From assembly GCF_024169925.1 (NCBI RefSeq), contig NZ_JALJXF010000001.1, positions 3,106,001 to 3,170,000 of the forward strand: a stretch of DNA of 64,000 nt. Direction: 5' to 3'. The notes beneath the pieces are model-generated. The model was not told where the DNA came from. It saw nothing but the letters and a program-made list of their open reading frames with translations, and ran no database searches. This DNA comes from Methylorubrum extorquens (GTDB lineage Bacteria > Pseudomonadota > Alphaproteobacteria > Rhizobiales > Beijerinckiaceae). Positions 57,142 to 64,000 of this stretch are shown piece after piece; within the stretch, counting starts at the first letter, position 1; each line of letters opens with the position of its first letter. The position numbers and the translations under genes are program-made.

Positions 57142-57401
57142 GAGAGGGTGAGCTTCCGCATCCAGGACGCAAGATTCCTGGTATACGGCACGCCTCGGCT
57201 TCAAAAGTTCAACCGAGACGTTTCACTCGACATCCCGACCGAATTCCACCGGGAAATTCTTTGCGCTCGCTCGATACGCTGCGGGGCCGAACCCGCTTGG
57301 AGACACGTGCAGAACGAAGCGGGCGCGCAGGGCCAGGGCATCGAGCCCGATCCTGCACGCCCATCGATGTCGTTACCCTCGTGGGGAGCGATCGCTCCGG
57401 G

Positions 57402-58841
57402 TCAGGTGTGGATCACGCGGCCATACGCATCGAGCACGCTCTCGTGCATCATCTCGGAGAGCGTCGGGTGCGGGAAGACCGTGTGCATCAGCTCTTCCTC
57501 CGTCGATTCCAGGGTCATCGCAACGACGTAGCCCTGGATCAGCTCGGTGACTTCGGCGCCGATCATGTGCGCGCCGAGCAACTGGCCGGTCTTGGCATCG
57601 AAGATCGTCTTGATGAGACCGTCCGGCTCGCCCAGCGCGATCGCCTTGCCGTTGCCCGCAAAGGGGAAGCGGCCGACCTTGATCGAGAGGCCGAGCTCCT
57701 TGGCCTTCCCCTCGGTAACGCCGACGCTGGCGATCTGCGGGTGGCAGTAGGTGCAGCCGGGGATCTTGGCCTTGTCCATCGGGTGGGTGTGCAGACCCTT
57801 GATGGTCTCGACGCAGATGACACCCTCGTGCTCGGCTTTGTGGGCGAGCATCGGCGGGCCGGCCACGTCGCCGATGGCGTAGATGCCGGGAACATTGGTC
57901 CGGCCGAGCCCATCATTGACGACGACGCCGCGCTCGATCTTCACCCCGAGCTTCTCGAGACCCAGATTCTCGATGTTGCCGACGACGCCGACGGCCGAGA
58001 TCAGCTTCTCAGCGGTAAGCTGCTGCGTCTTGCCCTTGTCGTCCTCGACCGTGGCGGTGACGGAGTCGGCGCCCTTCTCGACCTTCGTCACCTTGGCGCC
58101 GGTCAGGATCTTGATGCCCTGCTTCTCGAATCGCTTGCGGGCGAGACCGGCGATCTCCGCATCCTCGACCGGCAGAATCTGCGGCAGCAACTCGATGACC
58201 GTCACGTCGGCGCCCATCGTGCGGTAGAACGAGGCGAACTCAATGCCGATCGCGCCCGAACCCATCACCAACAGGCTCTTGGGCATCTTCTCGGGGACCA
58301 TAGCCTCGTAATAGGTCCAGATCTGCTTCTTGTCGGGCTCGATGCCGGGCAGCACGCGCGGGCGGGCGCCGGTCGCGACGACGATGTGCTTGGCCGAGTA
58401 GGTGCCCGCACCCTTGGCGCCCTTCGGCGGCTCGGCGCGCTTGGTTTCCTTGACCGTGACCTTGCCGGGTTCGTTGCCCTTGGCGGCGGAGTCGATCGAG
58501 GCCTCGCCCCAGATCACATCGACCTTGTTCTTCTTGAGCAGCATGCCGACGCCGCCGTTGAGCCGGCCCGACACCCCGCGCGAGCGCTTGACGATGGCTG
58601 CCGCGTCGAAGCTAACCTCCTTGGCGGAGAGCCCATAATCGGAGGCGTGCTGCATGTAGTGGTAGATCTCGGCCGAGCGCAGCAGGGCCTTGGTCGGGAT
58701 GCAGCCCCAGTTCAGGCAGATGCCGCCGAGATGCTCGCGGTCGATCACGGCGGTCTTGAAACCGAGCTGTGCCGAGCGGATCGCGGTGACGTAGCCGCCA
58801 GGCCCCGCGCCGATGATGAGGACGTCGTAGGTTTCGGACAT
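57402..58841 (-). CDS. lpd: Dihydrolipoyl dehydrogenase (E3)
   Basis: A 479-residue flavoprotein; ATG 58841 has AGGAGG five bases upstream. FAD motif VLIIGAGPGGYVTAIRSAQL, redox disulfide GGICLNWGCIPTKALL, NAD motif VMGSGAIGIEFASFYRTMG, YAIGDVAGPPMLAHKAEHEG, and the C-terminal catalytic His-Glu in TVFPHPTLSEMMHE. It reoxidises dihydrolipoyl groups of the E2 encoded upstream. Residues about 135-150 hold a Lys/Pro/Gly-rich insertion. Last gene of the pdh operon. Confidence 0.97.
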   Translation of the reverse strand: MSETYDVLIIGAGPGGYVTAIRSAQLGFKTAVIDREHLGGICLNWGCIPTKALLRSAEIYHYMQHASDYGLSAKEVSFDAAAIVKRSRGVSGRLNGGVGMLLKKNKVDVIWGEASIDSAAKGNEPGKVTVKETKRAEPPKGAKGAGTYSAKHIVVATGARPRVLPGIEPDKKQIWTYYEAMVPEKMPKSLLVMGSGAIGIEFASFYRTMGADVTVIELLPQILPVEDAEIAGLARKRFEKQGIKILTGAKVTKVEKGADSVTATVEDDKGKTQQLTAEKLISAVGVVGNIENLGLEKLGVKIERGVVVNDGLGRTNVPGIYAIGDVAGPPMLAHKAEHEGVICVETIKGLHTHPMDKAKIPGCTYCHPQIASVGVTEGKAKELGLSIKVGRFPFAGNGKAIALGEPDGLIKTIFDAKTGQLLGAHMIGAEVTELIQGYVVAMTLESTEEELMHTVFPHPTLSEMMHESVLDAYGRVIHT

Positions 58842-58854
58842 CAAGACCTCCTGC

Positions 58855-59010
58855 TCCCCTCCCGCTTGCGGGGAGGGGGTGAGAGTGAGGATCGGGCCGC
58901 TCGGCTGGCGGTGACGGACTGGATGACGAGGGCAGTCGCCTCGCTGCGGATCGCACCGTAGCGCTCGGCTCGGGCCACCTCACCATCCCGCTCGCCCCAC
59001 GCGGGGAGCG
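58855..59010. repeat. Two GC hairpins in the pdhC-lpd spacer
   Basis: CTCCCCTCCCGCTTGCGGGG near 58855-58880 and CGCTCGCCCCACGCGGGGAG near 58988-59010 are imperfect inverted repeats of related make-up bracketing the spacer. They may be intergenic repeat debris or transcript-processing structures. Confidence 0.4.
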
Positions 59011-59030
59011 ACGGTGCGAGTCGGCTGTCC

Positions 59031-60428
59031 TTAGACGAGCATCCCCATCGGGTTCTCGATCAGCCCCTTGAAGGCCGCGATCAGCTCGGCGCCGAGCGCA
59101 CCATCGAGGACGCGGTGATCGCAGGAGAGGGTCGCCGTCATCACCTGGGCGACGGTCGGCTGTCCATCCTTCACGACGACGCGCTTCTCGCCGGCGCCGA
59201 CCGCGAGGATGCTCGATTGCGGCGGATTGATCACGGCCGTGAAGTGCTTGATGCCGAACATGCCGAGGTTCGACACCGAGGTCACGCCGCCCTGATACTC
59301 TTCCGGCTTCAGCTTCTTGGCACGCGCCCGGCCCGCGAAATCCTTCATCTCGTTGGAGATGGTGGAGAGCGTCTTCTGATCGGCCTTGCGGATCACCGGC
59401 GTGAACAGGCCGCCATCGATGGCCACGGCGACGCCGACCTCGGCGTGCTTGAAGCGCAGGATGCGGTCTTCGGCCCAGACGGCGTTGGCGGCGGGGACGC
59501 GGGTGAGCGCGAGGCCCATCGCCTTGATGACGAAGTCGTTGACCGAGAGCTTGAACAGCGGCTTGCCGTCCTTGTCCTTGCCGGCCGAGCCGTTGAGCGT
59601 TTCGCGCAGCTTCATCAGCGCGTCGAGTTCGCAATCGACCGTCAGGTAGAAGTGCGGCGCGACCTGCATCGCCTCGGTGAGGCGCTTGGCGATGGTCTTG
59701 CGCATGCCGTCGAGCGGCACTTCCTCGAAGCTGCCCTTCTCGTAGAAGCCCCGGACCTGATCGAGGCTGAGACCAGCCGGTGTGCCGCCGGAAGCCGCCT
59801 TCGGCGCGGGCTTCTCGGGCGCGGGGGCGCTCTTGGCTTCGGGCTTGGCCGCCGCACCGGCTTTCGCCGTGCCGCCTTCGATCGCCGCCTGCACGTCACG
59901 CTGGATCACGCGGCCATGCGGACCCGAGCCCTTCACCGCCGAGAGATCGACGCCCTCCTGCTTGGCGATGCGGCGCGCGAGCGGCGAGGCGAAGACGCGG
60001 TCGCCGGAGCCCGCCGGCTGCGCAGCACCATTCGGCTTGGCCCCTTCCGGCGCCTGATCGACCCGCGCGTAGGAGGCATGGGCGCCGTCGGGCGCTGCGT
60101 TCTGGTCGGGCGTGCCCTTCGGCTCGACGGGGGCGGTCTTCGCCTCGGCGCCGCCCTTGGGAGCCCGGACGCTGCCCGGATCCTCGCCCTCCTCGGCGAT
60201 CAGCGCGATCAATTCGTTGACCGGGACGTCGGCGGTGCCTTCGGCCACGAGGATCTTGGCGAGCACGCCCTCATCGACCGCCTCGACCTCCATGGTCGCC
60301 TTGTCGGTCTCGATCTCGGCGATGACGTCGCCGGACTTGATGGCGTCGCCCTCCTTCTTGAGCCACTTGGCGAGGTTGCCCTTCTCCATGGTCGGGGAGA
60401 GCGCGGGCATCAGGACGTTGATCGGCAT
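59031..60428 (-). CDS. pdhC: Pyruvate dehydrogenase dihydrolipoyl acetyltransferase (E2)
   Basis: A 465-residue E2 with one N-terminal lipoyl domain (lipoyl-Lys in [13 protein letters not shown]), an Ala/Pro linker, the subunit-binding domain (ASPLARRIAKQEGVDLSAVK, GSGPHGRVIQRDV), another linker, and the catalytic domain with the C-terminal active site TLSCDHRVLDGALGAE. Forms the core of the complex. Upstream lies the DUF5076 gene and pdhB. Confidence 0.97.
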   Translation of the reverse strand: MPINVLMPALSPTMEKGNLAKWLKKEGDAIKSGDVIAEIETDKATMEVEAVDEGVLAKILVAEGTADVPVNELIALIAEEGEDPGSVRAPKGGAEAKTAPVEPKGTPDQNAAPDGAHASYARVDQAPEGAKPNGAAQPAGSGDRVFASPLARRIAKQEGVDLSAVKGSGPHGRVIQRDVQAAIEGGTAKAGAAAKPEAKSAPAPEKPAPKAASGGTPAGLSLDQVRGFYEKGSFEEVPLDGMRKTIAKRLTEAMQVAPHFYLTVDCELDALMKLRETLNGSAGKDKDGKPLFKLSVNDFVIKAMGLALTRVPAANAVWAEDRILRFKHAEVGVAVAIDGGLFTPVIRKADQKTLSTISNEMKDFAGRARAKKLKPEEYQGGVTSVSNLGMFGIKHFTAVINPPQSSILAVGAGEKRVVVKDGQPTVAQVMTATLSCDHRVLDGALGAELIAAFKGLIENPMGMLV

Positions 60429-60461
60429 CGTATCGTTCCCGAGCGGCCTTGAGAGGGAGGA

Positions 60462-60740
60462 TCAGTTAAGGGCGTTGTTAGGATCGAGGCTTTCCGCCTC
60501 CCACCCGGCACGGATGCGCTCGAAGGCTTCCTCCTCCGAGGTGTCCGTTTCCATCGCGTAGGCGCGGGCAGCCTGCCGGGCGAGGTCGATGAGCAGGCGG
60601 CCCCAGATCGCCGGGTCGTCGAAGGCCCGCCGGAGCGCCACGCTCACGGCACCATCGACGATGGAGGCACGCACGATCTCGATCCCGCCCTGTTCCAGAG
60701 CGTCGGGCGGGATCTCGAGTTCTTCAAACGCTTCCGACAT
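60462..60740 (-). CDS. DUF5076-like small protein within the pdh operon
   Basis: A 92-residue acidic protein: ALEQGGIEIVRASIVDGAVS, LRRAFDDPAIWGRLLIDLAR, then TSEEEAFERIRAGWEAE. It lies ten bases after pdhB and 33 before pdhC, in the position where Rhizobiales encode a DUF5076 protein. Role unknown; its constant position suggests a link with the complex. ATG 60740 gives the family length. Confidence 0.8.
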   Translation of the reverse strand: MSEAFEELEIPPDALEQGGIEIVRASIVDGAVSVALRRAFDDPAIWGRLLIDLARQAARAYAMETDTSEEEAFERIRAGWEAESLDPNNALN

Positions 60741-60750
60741 GTACCTGAAT

Positions 60751-62199
60751 TTACTTGTAGCAGACGCTTTTGACCGCCTCGATGACTTCCGCCACGTTGG
60801 GCAGAGCAAGCTTCTCGAGGTTGGCCGCGTAAGGCATCGGCACGTCCTTGCCGGTGACCCGCAGGACCGGTGCATCGAGATAGTCGAAGGCATCGACCAT
60901 CAGGCGCGCGACGATTTCGGCGCCGACGCCCGATTGTGGGAAGCCCTCTTCGACGCAGACGCAGCGGCCGGTCTTCTTGACCGATTCCACCACAGTAGCG
61001 CTGTCCATCGGGCGGATCGTGCGCAGGTCGATCACCTCCGCTTCGATGCCTTCCTCGGCCAGCGCCTGGGCCGCCTTGAGCGCGTAGGTCATGCCGATGG
61101 AGAAGGAGACGATGGTGACGTCCTTACCGGGGCGGTGGATACGCGCCTTGCCGATCGGCAGGACGAGATCCTCGATCTCCGGCACCGGGAAGGACTGGCC
61201 GTAGAGAATCTCGTTCTCGAGGAAGATGACCGGGTTGGGATCGCGGATCGCGGCCTTGAGCAGGCCCTTGGCGTCGGAGGCGGTGTAGGGCGCGATGACC
61301 TTGAGGCCCGGCACGTTCGAGTACCACGCGGCGTAGTCGTGGCTGTGCTGGGCACCGACGCGGGCGGCCGCGCCGTTGGGGCCGCGGAACACGATCGGAC
61401 AACCGAGCTGGCCGCCGGACATGTAGAGGGTCTTGGCCGCCGAGTTGATGATGTGGTCGATCGCCTGCATGGCGAAGTTAAAGGTCATGAACTCGACGAT
61501 GGGCTTGAGGCCCATGAAGGCCGCACCGACGCCGATGCCGGCAAAGCCATGCTCGGTGATCGGGGTATCGACCACGCGGCGCGCGCCGAACTCCTGAAGC
61601 AAGCCTTGCGTAATCTTGTAGGCGCCCTGGTACTCGGCGACTTCCTCACCCATCACGAGGACTTTGTCGTCCTTGCGCATCTCCTCGGCCATGGCGTCGC
61701 GCAGGGCCTCGCGCACGGTCGTGGTCTTCATCGGCGAGTCGGCCGGGAACTCCTCCATCACCGGGTCCGGCGCCTTGTTGGTGATGACGGCGGGCGAGGC
61801 CGGGGCCTTCTGCGCGTCGTCGCTGGTCTTGGACGTCGCGGCCGAGGTGTCGGCCATGCCCTCGGCCTGCATGTCGGGGGTGGGAGCGGGCGTTCCGCCG
61901 GAGTCGCCGGCGGGCTTGCCCTTGCCGCCGCTGGCAGCGGCCGCCGCCACGTCCTCGCCCTCTTCGGCGATGATGGCGATCGGCGTGTTGACGGCGACGT
62001 TCTCGGTGCCGTCCGCAACGAGGATCTTGGCGAGGACGCCCTCGTCGATCGCCTCGACCTCCATCGTCGCCTTATCGGTCTCGATCTCGGCCAGGATGTC
62101 GCCGGCCTTGACCGGATCGCCCTCCTTTTTCAGCCATTTGGCGAGCTTTCCCTCCTCCATGGTCGGAGAAAGGGCGGGCATCAGGATGTCGGTCGCCAT
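60751..62199 (-). CDS. pdhB: Pyruvate dehydrogenase E1 beta subunit with N-terminal lipoyl domain
   Basis: A 482-residue protein. Residues 1-80 are a lipoyl domain (lipoyl-Lys in [13 protein letters not shown], near-identical to that of E2), then an Ala/Pro/Thr linker (about 80-150), then E1 beta: [53 protein letters not shown] and [16 protein letters not shown] lipoyl domain on E1 beta is a known alphaproteobacterial feature. Pairs with PdhA. Confidence 0.97.
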   Translation of the reverse strand: MATDILMPALSPTMEEGKLAKWLKKEGDPVKAGDILAEIETDKATMEVEAIDEGVLAKILVADGTENVAVNTPIAIIAEEGEDVAAAAASGGKGKPAGDSGGTPAPTPDMQAEGMADTSAATSKTSDDAQKAPASPAVITNKAPDPVMEEFPADSPMKTTTVREALRDAMAEEMRKDDKVLVMGEEVAEYQGAYKITQGLLQEFGARRVVDTPITEHGFAGIGVGAAFMGLKPIVEFMTFNFAMQAIDHIINSAAKTLYMSGGQLGCPIVFRGPNGAAARVGAQHSHDYAAWYSNVPGLKVIAPYTASDAKGLLKAAIRDPNPVIFLENEILYGQSFPVPEIEDLVLPIGKARIHRPGKDVTIVSFSIGMTYALKAAQALAEEGIEAEVIDLRTIRPMDSATVVESVKKTGRCVCVEEGFPQSGVGAEIVARLMVDAFDYLDAPVLRVTGKDVPMPYAANLEKLALPNVAEVIEAVKSVCYK

Positions 62200-62308
62200 A
62201 TGCGCTGCTCTATCGATCCGGGTGCGTCGACGGTCGGGCGTGTTTTTTTCGAATGCGTCGCTCAGGACCTCCGAACCGAGACGGCTCGGGGGCGTGTCAG
62301 GGACACAG

Positions 62309-63358
62309 TCAGGCGCGGGCTTCGAGAAGGATGTCGGTCCAGAGTTCCGACGGATCGGGCTCGGGATCGTGGGTCGCGAAATCCGCCGACTCGTTGACGA
62401 TCTCGCGGACCTTGGCGTCGATGCTCTTCAGCTCCGCCTCGGGCACGCCGTGCGCCTCGAGCAGGCGCTTGCGTACCATCTCGATCGGATCGTGCTCGTC
62501 ACGCATCTTCGAGACCTCGTCCTTGGTCCGGTACTTGGCCGGGTCGGACATCGAGTGGCCGCGATAGCGGTAGGTCTGCATCTCGAGGATGTAAGGGCCC
62601 TCACCCGAACGTGCGTGGTTGATGGCGCGCGCCGCCGCCTCGCGGACGGTGCGGACGTCCATGCCATCCACTTGCTCGCCGGGGATGCCGAAGGAAAGGC
62701 CGCGCTTGGAGAAGTCCGTCTGCGCCGAGGCGCGGGCCACCGAAGTGCCCATGGCGTAGCGGTTGTTCTCGATCACGTAGACCACCGGCAGCTTCCACAG
62801 AGCCGCCATGTTGAAGCTTTCGTAGACCTGACCCTGGTTGGCCGCGCCGTCACCCATATAGGTGAAGCTGACCTTGCCGTTCTTGAGGTAGGCGTCGGCG
62901 AAGGCAAGGCCGGTGCCGAGCGACACCTGCGCGCCGACAATGCCGTGGCCGCCGAAGAACTGCTTCTCGCGGCTGAACATATGCATCGAGCCGCCCTTGC
63001 CGCGGGAATAACCGCCGCGGCGCCCGGTCAACTCGGCCATCACGCCCTTGGGGTCCATGCCGCAAGCGAGCATGTGGCCGTGGTCGCGGTACCCGGTGAT
63101 ATTCTGGTCACCGTCCTCGCCGGCCATCTGCATGCCGACGACCACGGCTTCCTGGCCGATATAGAGGTGGCAGAAGCCGCCGATCAGGCCCATGCCGTAG
63201 AGCTGGCCCGCCTTCTCCTCGAAGCGGCGAATACTCAGCATCTCGCGGTAGGCGTGAAGGTCTTCGTCCTTCGTGAACTGCGGAATATTAGGCGCCGGTC
63301 GATGTTGCGGCGCGTCTGTTTCCGCCGCAGGTTTCCCCGCCTCGCTGCCCGCACCCAT
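62309..63358 (-). CDS. pdhA: Pyruvate dehydrogenase E1 alpha subunit
   Basis: A 349-residue subunit with [29 protein letters not shown] in the active-site region, the thiamine-diphosphate motif [20 protein letters not shown] (closing in [12 protein letters not shown]), and the phosphorylation-loop-like [16 protein letters not shown]. Decarboxylates pyruvate with PdhB. First pdh gene of the operon; the 170 bases upstream to ftsB should hold the main promoter. Confidence 0.97.
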   Translation of the reverse strand: MGAGSEAGKPAAETDAPQHRPAPNIPQFTKDEDLHAYREMLSIRRFEEKAGQLYGMGLIGGFCHLYIGQEAVVVGMQMAGEDGDQNITGYRDHGHMLACGMDPKGVMAELTGRRGGYSRGKGGSMHMFSREKQFFGGHGIVGAQVSLGTGLAFADAYLKNGKVSFTYMGDGAANQGQVYESFNMAALWKLPVVYVIENNRYAMGTSVARASAQTDFSKRGLSFGIPGEQVDGMDVRTVREAAARAINHARSGEGPYILEMQTYRYRGHSMSDPAKYRTKDEVSKMRDEHDPIEMVRKRLLEAHGVPEAELKSIDAKVREIVNESADFATHDPEPDPSELWTDILLEARA

Positions 63359-63532
63359 CGGTGTCCTCCCGCAATCGCGTTGTTGGAGAGGGTTCTAGGG
63401 CAGCGACTTACGGAAATCGAGGGGCGGGCTGACAGCCATCAAATGCTGTTACCGTCACGGTTGCACCGGTGGATAAATCGCAAGGACAGTGCAAATGAAT
63501 ATTTATCGTAGCTAGTCTTGCAGAAATAAAAT

Positions 63533-63844
63533 TTATGGGCCGATGATGACGAGGTCATTGGCGTGGACACGGCCGAGCACGACACGGGCGCGCTCCTCCA
63601 GAAGATCGCGGTCGATCTGCTCGCTGCGCAGCAGGGAGACACGATGCTCCCAGGTCGACCGCTCGGCCTTGGCGGCGTTCAACTCCTGGGTGAGCCCGTA
63701 GGCTTCGACCTTGAGCACCCGCTTGGCTTCGAGGCCGCGGCTTCCGCTCTCGGCCTGATGCACGAAGTAGCCCACGACGAGAGCCGAGACCGTCCAGAGG
63801 ACGGCGGGAACGACGATGGCGCGGACGCGGCGACGAATGACCAT
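63533..63844 (-). CDS. ftsB: Septum formation initiator FtsB/DivIC family
   Basis: A 103-residue bitopic membrane protein: a basic N-terminus, one TM helix (IVVPAVLWTVSALVVGYFVH), then a periplasmic coiled coil (LTQELNAAKAERSTWEHRVS, LLRSEQIDRDLLEERARVVL) and the family's end DLVIIGP. Part of the FtsQBL divisome link. The ftsB-pdhA arrangement downstream of eno is typical of Alphaproteobacteria. Confidence 0.9.
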   Translation of the reverse strand: MVIRRRVRAIVVPAVLWTVSALVVGYFVHQAESGSRGLEAKRVLKVEAYGLTQELNAAKAERSTWEHRVSLLRSEQIDRDLLEERARVVLGRVHANDLVIIGP

Positions 63845-63924
63845 GGCAGCGGGAGCTTCACCCGAACAAGGTGAAGAAATGGTTTCCGCGCGGTGAGATC
63901 ACCCTCCCCTCCGGTCCGTGAACG

Positions 63925-63959
63925 AAAAAAGCGCGGCGGACCTGTTCGGCCTGCCGCGC
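63925..63959 (-). terminator. Rho-independent terminator of the gene entering from the right
   Basis: On the minus strand: stem GCGCGGC-AGGCC / GGTCC-GCCGCGC with a GAACA loop, followed by TTTTTT. It lies 25 bases after the stop of the partial gene at 63984 and ahead of ftsB. Confidence 0.8.
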
Positions 63960-63983
63960 CCCGACTGCTAATTCGGTGACCGA

Positions 63984-64000
63984 TCAGCGGCCGGCAAGCT
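63984..64000 (-). CDS. Last codons of a minus-strand gene (enolase by synteny)
   Basis: Only L-A-G-R-stop is visible on the minus strand, directly upstream of a strong terminator. Enolase is expected here from the usual eno-ftsB-pdhA order, but four residues cannot identify it. Confidence 0.3.

Overview
The window is GC-rich, densely packed chromosomal DNA of an alphaproteobacterium of the order Hyphomicrobiales, most likely Methylobacterium/Methylorubrum. I base this on gene content, not on a database search. Three things point there: the arrangement eno(?)-ftsB-pdhA-pdhB-pdhC-lpd / lipA-ratA / cinA-ispDF / dusB-ntrB-ntrC / ntrY-ntrX-hfq-hflX, an IspDF fusion with a MucR-family regulator, and heavy investment in molybdoenzyme cofactor genes. 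I found no tRNA, rRNA, CRISPR array, prophage or intact insertion sequence.

Layout. 1-4.8 kb (minus strand): a molybdenum-cofactor operon holding three MoeA-type proteins, one fused to a periplasmic-binding-protein-like domain, plus MobB. 5.0-6.5 kb: a secreted seven-blade WD40 propeller fused to cytochrome c, convergent with a small metallothionein. 6.8-18.1 kb (minus): an eight-gene chemosensory operon laid out like Wsp/ACF systems (CheW, CheR-TPR, CheW, MCP, CheA-REC, CheB). Where a diguanylate cyclase would be expected it ends in two hybrid histidine kinases. 18.3-18.8 kb: a MucR/Ros regulator lacking the zinc-binding Cys. 19.3-25.6 kb (plus): a heavy-metal RND efflux operon with a frameshifted Cys-rich leader gene, adaptor, pump, a small exported protein and a DUF305 protein. 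25.6-26.4 kb: an AT-richer gene-free island. 27.0-29.3 kb: a beta-carbonic anhydrase with a SulP transporter.

29.5-40.6 kb (minus): the classical nitrogen-regulation block dusB-ntrB-ntrC, then ntrY-ntrX-hfq-hflX, with a RadD-like helicase gene inserted between ntrC and ntrY. 40.8-42.7 kb (plus): ispDF-cinA. 42.8-50.0 kb: accessory cargo, namely a PaoABC-type aldehyde dehydrogenase, a lone CysC, an ABC exporter and an overlapping small tyrosine phosphatase. 50.0-51.5 kb: ratA-lipA. 51.6-51.8 kb: a MITE-like element with 19-bp terminal inverted repeats and a 10-bp target duplication. 51.8-57.1 kb: envelope and small hypothetical genes (SleB-like hydrolase, sorbosone-dehydrogenase-like protein, L,D-transpeptidase). 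57.4-63.8 kb (minus): the pyruvate dehydrogenase operon with ftsB, followed at the right edge by the terminator and last codons of a further minus-strand gene.

How the genes work together. The pdh, lpd and lipA genes build and lipoylate pyruvate dehydrogenase. NtrBC and NtrYX with Hfq, HflX and DusB form the nitrogen/redox regulatory core. The Mo-cofactor genes would supply enzymes such as the PaoABC homologue encoded here. Carbonic anhydrase plus SulP could provide bicarbonate for carboxylation. The chemosensory operon probably feeds a phosphorelay controlling development, surface behaviour or expression rather than flagella, because no flagellar genes or free CheY accompany it.
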